DNA from: Capsicum annuum
Taxonomy: Eukaryota; Streptophyta; Magnoliopsida; Solanales; Solanaceae
Direction of reading: 5' to 3'
Assembly (NCBI RefSeq): GCF_002878395.1
Contig: NC_061119.1
Coordinates: 19,829,830-19,893,829, forward strand
Length of the DNA: 64,000 bases
Part shown: positions 1-10,735 of the stretch, piece by piece
Layout: every line of letters starts with the position of its first letter
Numbering within the stretch: position 1 is the first letter of the stretch
The notes under the pieces: model-generated
The model's database searches: none
What the model saw: the letters and a program-made list of their open reading frames with translations, nothing else
What the model was told of the DNA's origin: nothing
Position numbers and translations under genes: made by a program

Positions 1-1000
1 AGGCTCTGGATCATAATCATCCACTTTACCTACATTTTGCAGATGTGAGTGGTATTTATTTGATTTCCCTACAATTTACTAGTTCTGAAAACTATTCTAT
101 CTGGAGAAAATCTATGAGAATTGCATTGTTAGGGAGAAACAAGTTAGGTTTTATTTATGGATCTTGGAAGAAAGAAAGCTTTAGTGCAGAATTAGGTTAC
201 CAGTGAGAAAGGTGTAATGTTGTAGTGCAGTCTTGGTTGATGAACACTGTCTCAAGTTCCCTGTTAGGAGGCATCGTCTATGCAACTACAATATATGAAG
301 TATGGGAAGATCTCGAAGAAAGATTTGACAAACTTGATGGGTCAAGAACATTCAACCTAAACAAAGAGATTGCTACATTAGTGTAGGGTACTATGAGTGT
401 TGCTGTATACTTCACAAAGTTGAAAGAATTGTGGGTAGAACTTGAGGCATTAGTACCTCCACCTAGTTGTAATTGTAAAAAATCAAGGGAATTCTTAGTA
501 TATTTGCAAAGGCAAAAACTTTATCAGTTCTTGATGGGGCTCAATGATAATTACCTTCAAGCAAGGAGCCAAATCCTCATAATGATACCTTTACCCTCAG
601 TAAATCAGGCATATTCCATGATCATCAGTGATGAATCCCAAAAATCAATGACTTTCTGTGCAGGACTTCTTGGTGCTATGCCTGCAGTACATGGTCATGA
701 TCCTACTGCAATGTATTCAAGAACTATAGGCTTAAAGTTCAGAAAGAATCAAAACCTATTCTATGAGTTTTGCAATATGAAGGGACATACTAAAGATATC
801 TATTATAAACTAGTTGGCTATCCTAATAATTCAAGGTTCAAGAAGAGAGGGGGAGCACCTTCAAATATCTAGTCAGGGTCAAGTATTGGTGGACTCTCTG
901 CCCACAATTCCTACTCAGAAAGGCACAATGAAATCCAAGATACAGAAGCACAAACTGCTAACTCTCAAGTCAAGAATATGGTGCAAACTGGGACTTGTGC
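1..1000 (+). pseudogene. copia gag remnant
   Basis: Translation of 1-200 gives a typical copia gag N-terminus (a segment reading [20 protein letters not shown]), followed by a TGA near 202 and a TAG near 385. The longest open piece, 393-872, continues the capsid-like region and ends in a nucleocapsid zinc knuckle reading YEFCNMKGHTKDIYYKLVGYP-like residues. The expected CX2CX4HX4C knuckle has lost its first and last cysteines, both replaced by Tyr. Non-functional. The frame shifts after 872 toward the protease region. Confidence 0.85.
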
Positions 1001-1349
1001 ATTCACTCAAAGTCATCTTGATCAAATTGTTCAACTGCTAAACCAAACACAACTAAATTTTAACAATACTAATATACAAGGACCCTCAATCAATGCTGCC
1101 AGCAGCTCAGGTATATCTAACCACAAAGTCTTCTCAGTGTCAAAGATCCTCCAGAATTGGATTATTGACATCGGTGCCACCAATCATATGGTGTCTAACA
1201 TTGATATGATTGATAGTATATTAATAAAACAACCAACAGAGTCAAAACATGTTCAGTTACCTAATAGGGATAAAGCATTGGTAACTCACATTGGCTCAAG
1301 TTCCATTTCTGAGAAAGACACACTTAACAATGTATTTGTGCTACCATAG
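978..1349 (+). pseudogene. copia protease remnant
   Basis: An open stretch carries the sequence WIIDIGATNHM. In copia aspartic proteases this is the active-site loop, usually WI(I/L)DTGA(S/T)xHM. The catalytic D-(T/S)-G triad has become D-I-G, so the protease would probably be inactive even if expressed. The region upstream is Gln/Asn-rich linker. It ends at a TAG at 1347-1349. Confidence 0.8.
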
Positions 1350-1364
1350 TTCAAGTATAATCTG

Positions 1365-2451
1365 ATGTCTGTATCACAAGCAACAAAAGACTTAAATAGT
1401 GTTGCTTCTTTTTATCCTAACTTTTGTATTTTGCAGGACCTCTCAAATGGGAAAGTGAAAGTAATTGGTAAAGAATGCAATAGATTATACTTGTTGGTCA
1501 ACTCTATTAAGGAAAACCTGAGAACTAAGGCTGTCAACTTGTCTGCTCAAAGGACATCATCTTTTAGTACTGCTGATATAAGCTTGTGGCATAAGATACT
1601 AGGCCACACCTCTAGTAAAACCTTAACCACCATGCTTTGTCTAAATCAGCATAGTGTAGAAGATATTATCAAAAAGTGTGATATATGCCCATGTGCTAAA
1701 CAATGCAAACAATTTTTCATTCTAGTACTAGTCTTACTACTGATAGTTTCAATCTTGTTCACATGGATGTATGGGGTCTCTACAGAGTACCAACTTATTA
1801 TGGAAATAAATACTTTTTGACTATAGTTAATAACTACACTAGAATGACTTGGATTCACTTACTTAAAATGAAGTCTGATGTCTGTATTGTTATTCTTTTA
1901 TTCATACAGTTTGTTAAAACACAATTTAATAAAACAGTCAAGATAATTAGATCTGACAATGGATTTCAGTTTATTAATAGCACTTGCACCACCTTATTCA
2001 ATAGACTAGGCATCATACCCCAAAGATCATGTCCTTACACTCTTCAGCAAAATGGACTAGCTAAAAGGAAACATAGACATATACTTGAGGTCACTAGAGC
2101 TATCAGACTTCAATCTCACTTCCCTCTTAGATTTTGGGGTTATTGTGTGCAAGCTGTTGTATATTTAATTAATAGAATGCATTCTACAACTCTAGCTATG
2201 TATCCATATCAAAAACTATACAATAGACTACCCTTCATAAACTACTTGAGAGTACTAGGATGCCTGTGCTGTGCAAAAGATCTAACTCAAATGATAAGTT
2301 GGAGTCTAGAGTTAGGACAGCAGCATTAATGAGGTACTCAGAAACTCAAAAAGGATACATACTATATGATCTTACTAACAAATCTTTAGTTGTCAGCAGA
2401 GATACATCTTTTCAAGAGTCTGAGTTTTCTTTCTCAAAAACAACCTCATAA
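1365..2451 (+). pseudogene. copia integrase remnant
   Basis: Two overlapping frames cover the GAG-pre-integrase zinc-binding region (LWHKILGHTS followed by CDICPCAKQ, an HHCC-type arrangement) and the integrase core. The core has HMDVWG (first catalytic Asp), RSDNGFQF (second Asp) and QQNGLAKRKHR, where the catalytic Glu expected in the N-G-(x)-A-E-R motif reads Lys. A frameshift near 1700-1800 splits the domain and another near 2260 displaces the C-terminal part. It cannot integrate DNA as it stands. Confidence 0.85.
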
Positions 2452-2639
2452 CCACATCTACTTGTGGAAAATTTGGTAGACTGAGTCAAGAAGAATTACT
2501 AGTTCTTCTCAAACTACTAATAATGACCTGGTCCACATTCCCCATCCAGCTAATGACAACACATCATCTATAGCTCCTACAACCTCAAGAGTGAGGCAAA
2601 ATCCAATACTAACTATAAATCAACCAGAGGCACTCAAAT

Positions 2640-4330
2640 ACCTATATGGCTCAAGAATTTTATCTTTCTAAGCCTGCAGGACAAATCTCTATATCCTCTA
2701 TCAGATTATGTTTCTTATAGTAATATTTCACCTAACTATAATGTTTTTCTTTCAGCTTTCTCTTCATTGACAGAGCCAAAGACTTATGTTGAGGCTGCAA
2801 GAGATCCACAATGGGTATAAGCAATGAAAGCTGAAATTTAAGCTCTTCAAGACAACAAAACATGGAAAATAGTTCAACTTCTAACAACAAGAAGCTCTAT
2901 TGGCTGCAAGTGGATTTACTAGATAAAATACAAGTCAAATGGTGAAGTGGAGAGGATGAAAACAAGATTAGTTGCCAAGGGTTACAACCAACGAGAGGGG
3001 ATTGATTACTAAGAGACATTCTCACCAGTGGTTAAGATGGTCACGGTGAAATCTGTGCTATTTATGGCTGCATCTAAGCATTGGCATATACATCAAATGG
3101 ATGTATACAATGCCTTCTTACAAGGTGACTTAACTGATGAGATATACATGGACATGCCTCAAGGTTTTGTGAGCCAAGGGGAGAACATGGTATGTAACTC
3201 ACAAAGTCATTATATGGACTTAGACGAGCCCCAAGACAGTGGAATTCTAAGATTACTCAGGCTCTCATCAAGTCCTAGTTTCAACGAAGTCACTATGATC
3301 ACTCCTTATTCACTTAGAATATAAGTCAAGGTAGAGTTATTGTACTCATATATGTAGATGACATGCTGATAACAGGTGACATACTGAAACTCATTGAAGA
3401 CACTAAAAGACATCTATAATAGACATTCAAAATGAAGGACCTAGGTGAGCTAAAATACTTCTTAGGAATTAAGTTTTCAAGGTCAGAACAAGGTATACTC
3501 ATGCATCAGAGAAAATATGATCTTGAGTTAATATCTGAACTAGGACTATCAGCTGCCAAACTTGCAAAGACACCTATAGACACTAGTCAGAAACTCAAAA
3601 CAAGGGAGTATGATAAATATATAAGAGGAGAAGCACTACAGAAAGATAAATTTCTATCTGATCAAGGTCAATACCAGAGATTGATTGGAAAGCTGCTATA
3701 CCTCACTGTCACCAAACATGATATAGCTTATGGTGTGCAAACTTTAAGTCAATTCTTGCAGCAGCCAAAGAGATCTCACATAGAAGCAGCCTAAAGAATA
3801 GTCAAATATATCAAAGAACAACTTGAAAGGGGTTACTCCTATCAAGTAAGCCTCAAGGCCACATTACTGTATTTTGTGATGCTGACTGGCAACATGTCCA
3901 CAAACAAGAAGATTAGTTATTGGTTTCTTAGTAAAGGTTGGAGAATCACTGGTAGCTTGGAAATCTAAGAAACAAAACACTATCTCAAGAAGCTCAGAAG
4001 AGTTAGAATATAGAAGCCTAGCATCAACTATTACAAAACTAATTTGGCTAATTCGAATGCTTAAAGAGATTAGTATGGAACTAAAACATCCTACCACAGT
4101 TTACTGTGACAGTAAGTCTGCATTACAAATTACAACCAATCCTGTTTTCTATTAAAGGACCAAACACAGAGAGATAGATCTCCACTTCCTAAGAGAGAAG
4201 CTGCAATAGGGCATTGTGCAGATAGAGTACATCAACACCAAGCAACAATCTGTAGATCTATTAACCAAAGGGCTATCTAGAGACCAACATATTCATCTGA
4301 CTTCCAAGCTAGGTATGCTCAACATATTCT
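2640..4330 (+). pseudogene. copia reverse transcriptase and RNase H remnant
   Basis: From about 2815 the translation follows copia reverse transcriptase. Visible motifs are RLVAKGYNQREGIDY, QMDVYNAFLQGDLTDEIYM, then, after a frameshift near 3190, LIYVDDMLITG with the catalytic YVDD box (near 3350). A further open stretch (3432-3794, starting MKDLGELKYFLGI) covers the connection region. RNase H follows at about 3870-4280 in broken frames, with CDSKSALQI and RTKHREIDLHFLREKL. Stops occur at several points. The body is cut at 4337 by the nested insertion. Confidence 0.88.
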
Positions 4331-4337
4331 CACCACC

Positions 4338-6828
4338 TGTCACACCCCTATTTTTACTGCATCCGACCCCGCTAGGGAGTTGGTTTTAGAGAAAAATGAG
4401 TTTTTTCAAATAATGTGATGTTTTGAATAGGGATTATTTTATTTACAGAGTCGCCACTTGGAATTGAGTTTGGGTATTCCAAGTCACCTTATTGAATCCC
4501 CAATCAAAAGGAAATGACTCTTTGTTTTATTGGTCTGCGAACTAGAAAATAAGGAATTTTGTTGACCGAGAGAGAAGGTGTGAGGCACCCCTCGAGTCCC
4601 GTGGTTCTAGTACGTTTGCTTTAATGACTTACGTCTGACTTAAGTTAATCTTTTAGATATATAAAATATTTGTTAGCCTAAAAGTTACTTACATCCTGCT
4701 TTTATTTATTGAGAATTTATTAAAAACTGCATTGATGCGTGGCTTACCGATAGTAGTACTTTTCGGCCTTACCACGAGTTTTGGTATATCTCTCCCACCT
4801 TTGAGGCATTTATGGATCTCTCCATTTTTCAAAGTCTAAATAAGCACCTAATATGTTCAGAATCTACCCAACTCGATTAGATCGGTTTTAAATGATAAGT
4901 TAGGTTTTATTATAACAAATGGTGGGTAGCAGGGTTTTCCAACTTCATCGTTAATTTTTACTTGTATAATAAACTTTTAAATTCTTGAGGTTGAGACCCT
5001 TTATTTTACAAGTTCACTCCCATACAATGGGTTTTTCCTCTCCTTTCAATTTTTTTTTTGAGATGGGTCTGGAATAAATTCACAATCCCTTACTTTCCCT
5101 TTCATGCACTTAATAAATCATATCTTGAAACAGTTGACTAGATTTGTGATAATCTTAGAGATGATGAATTAATCTGAATCATTGCGACACCCCCCAAATG
5201 ATACACTAACATTTCCTTTCAAGTGTTATACATAATTTTCCAATAAAGAAACATTGAATTAAGTAGTGATGATCAAATGACACGTAAAGAAATTATAACA
5301 TCGAAATTTTCACATTCTAACAAACTAGAAACTTGAAATAGTGACTTAATGATAGCACTATTCTCCAGTTTTACCGTGGTTATATTTTCCTTAAAATAGA
5401 ACTTAAACTTTCTAAAGTTTAATACCTAATCTCTCCTCTCGAGTAGTTGTTTTCTCCCCATTTTCTCGTTGGAATTGATTAAGTCAATCTTATAGTAGTA
5501 CACATTTAAGGATTAAACAAAAATCAAACTGAGATGACTCAACACTCACTCAAAATAAATTTCATAACAGTTGGAACATTAAAATCCCATTAAGAAAGGA
5601 CAAACTTAAAATTTCTTGAAAGAAATTTATAAAATATTCTTTCGGATGTATCAGTAGAACAATGTATATCTTATGTGGATGGAAAAATGCAGTAGAAATG
5701 TCAATATTTAGAAAATGCACTAAAGGCAGCAATACTTACATCTCTTATTTTCAAACGATGGGACTTCACCTAGTAGAACGTAGAGAATTTTGAAAAACCA
5801 TTTTTTATGTTCGTGTAACTAAACCATACTTTATTTTAACAACTAGACTTATTACCATGAATAAGTTTTCATCGCCATTAGTGGTTACTAAAACATGAAA
5901 GTTCATTAAAAAATATAATATGCTTATCATCGTTGTTGTATCGAGAGAATAAGAAAAATTAATAAACTAACAAGAAGAAAATTATACGTTACAAAGAGTA
6001 ACAACTTTATGAGAATATTAAATTAATAAAAATGAAATGAGTCAAATGAACGTTAAGAAATGGACCTCTAATATGAAGCCAATGCTTTCTCCAATATATT
6101 GAAACAGAAGATAAAAATGAACCTCAACTATTTTCAGTTCGCTTGCAATCTCCTGTGTGATGAATTAAACCGAGTAAAGGAGCAAACGCCATCACCGGAA
6201 ACTCGAAACAAAATCCGAACTCAATTCGTGGCTCTTTTTTGTTTCTTTTCCTCTTCTTCCTTTTTGTTTTTCTCTTCTTACAGAATGTTATTTTTCTCTC
6301 TTTTCTTTATGTGTGTTTGTAGTGCAGGTTGTGGACGTGGGAAATTGGAAGATAATGGGGGAGTGGTTTTAGGTTGGTGGGAAAAGGGTGATGGGGTAGT
6401 TTAGGGCTTCTTCTTTTTTTGTTATTTTTTTAAAATTAATGTTTTAAATAAAAATAATAAAAGAAAAAAAAATAAAAATAAAAAAATAAAATTTATTTAA
6501 GACTAATAAACTATAAGTTAAATAATTAATCTTAAAACATGATTACGAAATATTAATATTACTAGATTATTTATTAAAATTAAAAGAAGAAAATAAATAT
6601 GATTTAAAAATTTTCTTTTTTTAATTAGTAAATAAATAAATAAATAATAATGAAAATAAAAGCTTATTTAAAATGTAACTCTATTTTTGTAGTTTTCAAA
6701 ACTTTTAAACAAACTTTGTAAAATAAGATAAACTGAAAATATCTAATTTAGGCTTAAAAAAATAAAAATAAATTGAACACTAAAATGACATAAAAACGTT
6801 AAATCTGGTCAAAAATTAGGTATTTACA
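4338..6828. mobile_element. Nested solo-LTR-like insertion with 5 bp TSD
   Basis: A 2,491 bp block begins TGTCACACCCC and ends GGTATTTACA, so it has the TG...CA termini of an LTR. It is flanked by CCACC at 4333-4337 and 6829-6833, a 5 bp target duplication typical of LTR elements. The two sides join to restore the interrupted copia tail just before its polypurine tract. No primer-binding site, gag or pol is seen inside, so a large solo LTR is the best reading. The flanking identity can be extended to 8 bp (CACCACCT), which would allow a hAT-type reading, but the ends share no good inverted repeat. The open frame at 6099-6404 inside it is low-complexity and is not called. Confidence 0.75.
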
Positions 6829-7101
6829 CCACCTAGCTTGAGGGGGAGTGTTGAGATGAACAAGAAGAAAGGCTTGAGGTTTCTAGCTCAAGTAGGAACT
6901 AAGTAGTTGAAGTTAACAAGAAGCACTATGCATAACTAACTTTGTGAAAAGTTAGTTATGACTGTTAAGAGGTAGTTAGAATTAGTTAACTGTAGAAGCT
7001 TCTATGCTTGTCTGTATATCATGATCACTCATGTATATGTAACTACATTATCAAGATAGAGATTGATCCATCTCATTCATTTCTACAACTCTCTAATAAC
7101 A
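6829..7101 (+). mobile_element. copia polypurine tract and 3' LTR
   Basis: After the nested insertion the first copia resumes with TAGCTTGAGGGGGAG (6834-6848), a polypurine tract, followed at 6849 by TGTTGAGATGAACAAG, the start of a short 3' LTR. The end is uncertain: CTACA near 7087 and CTAATAACA near 7101 are both plausible LTR ends. The matching 5' LTR is outside the window, so the boundary cannot be confirmed by comparison. Confidence 0.75.
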
Positions 7102-7668
7102 CTCTCTTCCCATCAATTCTGTTTCTTTTGTCACCTTCTTCCTTTCTTGTTCTATAGCTTCCATAAGAGAAGTATTGTATTTTTAGTAATCTTGATGATC
7201 TTTTCTCGTTTAGATCATATAATTCTACACTTTCTAATCACACTACATCAACTTTTATTAATTACTCTAAGACTTCATTGGTACGAGAAACTTATTAAAG
7301 TTGAAAACTATCCTTTAGTATGAGGGAACAAAATTTGTTAATAGCTAATTACACAACTCATAGTTTGTTACTATTTGCCGCATGGAGTAAAGGGGTGTAG
7401 AGAAAGACTTGTACGTTTGTGATTAGAAAAGGCCGTTACTCTTTTTCTCTCTCATAAGTTAATGTAATTATTTTGAAAAAAATATCCATTTCAATTTGTT
7501 AAATGGTATGTTGCAATGCACCCTCTATTGAAAAGTTTAATAAAAAATATATTTGTATTTTAGGTTTGAAACACATTTATTAAGACAATCCTTTTTTTCT
7601 TTTGAAAAAAACCAAGCATGTGTAAGTAGTTTCGACCTCATGGATAAATTATGAATAGAAAACGATCA
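7102..7668. other. Intergenic AT-rich stretch, no gene seen
   Basis: AT-rich, with no credible reading frame, splice structure or repeat. The open frame that crosses 7063-7323 is the tail of the copia LTR plus flanking sequence and has no recognisable protein features. Confidence 0.5.
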
Positions 7669-7669
7669 T

Positions 7670-7772
7670 GTCCCTTTGGGGTCATCCGATAAACTTGAAA
7701 CAATATAGAGAAGATTAACATGATCCCTGCGCAAGGATGACACACACAAATAGAAAATAATCATCAATTCTA
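7670..7772 (+). pseudogene. U6 spliceosomal snRNA pseudogene
   Basis: The stretch from GTCCCTTTGGGG through CATCCGATAAA, AGAGAAGATTA, and CCCTGCGCAAGGATGACAC to CACAAATAGA follows U6 snRNA in order and almost to full length. Two functionally essential elements are altered: the ACAGAGA box reads ATAGAGA and the AGC triad reads AAC. No upstream sequence element or TATA box at plant U6 spacing is visible upstream, and no T-run terminator follows the 3' end. It is best read as a dead, probably retroposed copy rather than a gene. Confidence 0.85.
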
Positions 7773-8117
7773 TTATAACCTGTCTGAGATGAATTTAAAT
7801 GAAGCAACATGGTTAGTGAAGATTTATATAGCCAATTTGGTTGGAACTAAGGGGTAGCTATTCGTAGTATCTTGAGATCTTATAACGTTAATCACATTCT
7901 TTGCTCTATTTTTCTAATGCATTCACAATATTAGTCTAATTCTGCTCTATTTTTCTGATTTGATTACTAAGTCAATTTGATAGATTTTTTGCACCTAGTT
8001 TTGGTCTATGATATATATGCCACTTCGGGCATCTCTTTAAATTGCATATCCCATTTTGCATAGAGAAGTATAAAAATTCAGGAATAACATCGGGATATAT
8101 TATATATTTGATTGAAG

Positions 8118-8270
8118 GAGAGCGTTAGCGTAAGTGGTAAAATTGTAGTCATGTGACTAAGAGGTCACATGTTCAAGCTTTGAAAACAATCTTTTGCAAA
8201 AATCAAGAGTAAAACTACGTATAATTGACCCTTGTGATCCGGTTTGCACTAGACTGCCTTTTTATTTTTT
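8118..8270 (+). mobile_element. tRNA-derived SINE
   Basis: The 5' end (AGGAGAGCGTTAGCGTAAGTGG) resembles a tRNA with an A box (TTAGCGTAAGTGG), and a B-box-like GTTCAAGC lies near 8173. The downstream part, ACCCTTGTGATCCGG then CACTAGACTGCC and a T-rich end, matches the 3' part of the abundant Solanaceae SINE seen again at 17094. The GC-rich middle segment present there is missing here, so this copy carries an internal deletion. No clear target duplication is visible. Confidence 0.75.
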
Positions 8271-8542
8271 TGAATAATTTGTCTCAATCCTTTGGACCAA
8301 TCGCAACTTTCAAAATTCATGGATAAAATCTTAAAAATGGCATACTATAAATGACGTATGAGATCATAAAGTAATAAAATGTTGGTGTCATGGCAATAAT
8401 GGAAAGCCCTATCTCATATGGAAAACACAACAGCCCATATTGGAAACAATTGCAATCAGACGCTACTTCCACTCCCTTCTTTCCCCTTTTCCCTTCTTTA
8501 CTCAGACCTAAGCTTTTATCCGAAAGCCACATCTTCTTTTGT

Positions 8543-8783
8543 CCTTTTTTTTTTTAAATAATCGTACTGTCTGGGTCAGTTTACCGGAACATCGACTAAT
8601 TTCATCGAATATTATCCACCTCCTATCAACAAAAGATTTCAGGTAACTGTGTCCAACAAGACTAGAACAGATAAAAAGAAATCACTTAGTGTTTGTGTTT
8701 CACTTTGCTAGGATTTGTTCCAGAGACCTCATGTTTTCGGCCCACTTCATTAATCACTATGCCACACCCTTGAGTGCATACCT
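8543..8783 (-). mobile_element. tRNA-derived SINE (second family)
   Basis: On the minus strand, from about 8783 downward, the sequence follows a second Solanaceae SINE family: a tRNA-like head (GGGTGTGGCATAGTGATTAA) with a box A-like part, GAGGTCTCTGGAACAAATCC in the box B position, then a body ending in a run of A (a T run at 8544-8553 on the plus strand). The order and spacing agree with the family as I remember it; identity is moderate, so this is an old copy. Confidence 0.7.
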
Positions 8784-9149
8784 CATTTTGTCCTTTTAAA
8801 ATAAAAATTGCTTTATATATAATTCAAAGCTACCTCATATGGTTACAATAATTCAATCTTTGTGTATGTGGAGATTGGAGACTCATTAAAAGAACCCTCC
8901 TTTTATTTGCAACTTTCTTTCAAGTTTGACCACCTTTTCAACAATAATAGATGATGTTTAGCTAAGCTTTTTGGCTTAATTATTTATGCATTTTGGTATA
9001 TAGCCAAATCACGTATAAACTAAGAAATTGTAAGCCAAAATCAACTAAAGTTGTGAGTTGGTCTTTTACTTTCAACTTATAAGTTAAACAAATAAAACCA
9101 TTTTTAGTTTGGTCAATTTTTTTATTTCCTTATACATATTTATTTTAAC
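8784..9149. other. Intergenic, nothing recognised
   Basis: AT-rich sequence between the minus-strand SINE and the LINE fragment. It has no convincing reading frame, RNA gene or repeat. Confidence 0.5.
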
Positions 9150-9248
9150 GAGACTCACAACGAAGTTAACAATAAACTGAAGATTTGAAGATAGACTTTG
9201 AGACTCACAATGAGTTAACAATAAGCTGGAGATTTGAAGATAGACTCT
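9150..9248 (+). repeat. 50 bp tandem duplication inside the LINE
   Basis: GAGACTCACAA...GATTTGAAGATAGACT occurs twice in direct order, at 9150-9199 and 9200-9248, with a few differences. It duplicates one short segment of the reverse transcriptase reading frame. Confidence 0.8.
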
Positions 9249-10148
9249 CGAGTCGAAAGAGTTCAGGTTGAGTGTGACTAAAATAGAATACTTAGAGTGC
9301 AAGTTCAATGATGTAATGCATAAGTCGGATATACAAGTGAGACTATTATCCAAGGAAAAGGGGTCATTCACTAGGTCATCCAAAAGAGATGAAGTTTCAA
9401 GTATCTTGGGTTTATTATTCAAGGAAATGAAAAGATTATCGAAAATGTCACTCACTACATTGATGCAGAGTGGATGAAATGAAGGCTTGCATCCAGAATC
9501 TTATCTAGTGTGATAAAAAGATATCAACAAAACTTAAAGACTTACGAGTGGTAGTCAGAGCAAATATGCTATATGAGGCAGAGTGTTGGTCAATAAAAAA
9601 CTCACGTTTAGGAGTTGAAAGTTGCAGAAATAAGAATGTTGCAATGAATATGTAGGCATACTGATGGAGATAGGATTAAAAATGAGGACATCTAACACAC
9701 ACAGAGAGTAGATTCAATGGAGGAAAAGATACGGGAATCGCGACTGAAATGGCTAAGCATGTGACAAGAAGATAGCTGAATGCCTCAATGCAGAGGCATG
9801 GAAGGTTGGCTATCATTAATAGTTTCATTAGAAGTAGGGTAAACCGAAAAAGTACTGGGGAAAAGCCATTAAAAAGAATATTTCACAGTTTCAACTTATC
9901 GAGAACCTGACCTTAAAATAGGAGGTCATGGATGATGCGAATTAGAATAACAAGTATGTAGACAATAGTGTGTTGTTTGTTCGTACAAATAGTCGTGATA
10001 TTGTTTTTGTAGTTTTTGATACTTCAACTATCATATCATTTTATGATTATTGTCATGATACTATATGTTGTTTTTTGTACTTTTTTACTTCATTTTTCTA
10101 GAATGCTTTAGCCTATTTTTCCTTGAACCAAGAATTTATTAAAAACAA
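9150..10148 (+). mobile_element. RTE-type LINE, 5'-truncated and frameshifted
   Basis: Broken frames encode the C-terminal part of an RTE-like LINE reverse transcriptase as found across angiosperms. Visible pieces, in order, are a segment ending EIWRQTLE-like residues, KIEYLECKFNDVMHKSD (from 9279), a glycine-rich repeat of the family in altered form, then equivalents of LYEAECWSIKN and RMLQ.ICRHTDGDRIKNEDI near 9570-9690, and a WxxHV-type tail. Many frameshifts and stops are present. The non-coding 3' region runs to CCTTGAACCAAGAATTTATT near 10145, the point where intact copies continue into a GC-rich tail; that tail is missing. Confidence 0.75.
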
Positions 10149-10180
10149 AAGGATTCACATGCAGTTTAACTTTACACATT

Positions 10181-10256
10181 CACCTTGTGGAATTATACGG
10201 GGCTATTGTTATATTTTTCACCTTGTGGAATTATAGGGGGGATATTGTTATATTCT
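10181..10256 (+). repeat. Short direct duplication
   Basis: CACCTTGTGGAATTATA followed by a G run and TATTGTTATATT is present twice, around 10181-10213 and 10220-10251. Confidence 0.7.
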
Positions 10257-10380
10257 TAATACTTCTTTTTAAGTTCAATAAAATCTCAAACCTTTTTTGA
10301 CCCCGTACCATAGTTCCTTCCTCCTTTTCTATACAATTACAAAAATACTAATGAATTAATATTTTTTAATAAAAAATTTA

Positions 10381-10735
10381 AGGGTATTATAGTTATTTCT
10401 ACTATTAATAAGCGTGACGGGCAGATAGCTGAAGCACATAGCTGACGATTGTCATGCTACTTTCAGCGGTCTGCTTTTGATTGAGGATATTTTTGTAATT
10501 TTATATTTTTATTTTAATTTAATTATCTTATTTTTATTTTAATCTTTTATATATTTGAAATGCGTAAAAGTACTATAATTACTACTATATAAGCGTGAGT
10601 GTCGGGCAGCTAAACAGATATCTAGCAGTTGTCATGCCTGCTTCTGGTCAAGGACATTTTTGTAATATTATATTTTTATTTTAATTATTTTATTTTTATT
10701 TTTATCTGTTATATATTTGAACATTGTGTAAAACT
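10381..10735 (+). repeat. Two-copy direct repeat, ~180 bp unit
   Basis: Copy 1 (about 10381-10560) and copy 2 (about 10567-10735) share the order: TATTATAGTTATT-like lead, AAGCGTGA, GGGCAG, GTCATGC, GGACATTTTTGTAAT-like and a long T/A tract ending TATATATTTGAA. They differ by small gaps. I do not recognise the family; a tandem MITE or unclassified repeat is possible. Confidence 0.7.

Larger units (their letters stand above)
1..4337 (+). mobile_element. Degenerate Ty1/copia retrotransposon, left part
   Basis: The order gag, protease, integrase, reverse transcriptase, RNase H is that of Ty1/copia. The window starts just inside gag, so the 5' LTR and primer-binding site lie to the left. The coding region is broken by many in-frame stops and frameshifts, so no full polyprotein can be made. 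The body stops at 4337, where another element has inserted, and resumes at 6829 with the polypurine tract and 3' LTR. The insertion must be younger than this copia. Confidence in the superfamily is high; I did not assign a lineage. Confidence 0.93.

Noticed and set aside
6099..6404. A 101-residue plus-strand reading frame
   Set aside because: It lies inside the nested LTR-like element, has a Phe/Ser-rich low-complexity stretch and no domain.
4331..6834. A hAT transposon with an 8 bp duplication (CACCACCT)
   Set aside because: The ends lack a matching inverted repeat, while TG...CA with a 5 bp duplication fits an LTR. Kept as an alternative only.
7670..7772. A working U6 snRNA gene
   Set aside because: Catalytic ACAGAGA and AGC motifs are changed, and upstream elements and the terminator are missing.
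8118..8190. A tRNA gene
   Set aside because: The tRNA-like boxes belong to a SINE that continues into a family-specific 3' part; no complete cloverleaf is expected.
9084..9455. A 123-residue minus-strand reading frame
   Set aside because: It is antisense to the RTE LINE reverse transcriptase fragment, which explains the sequence better.
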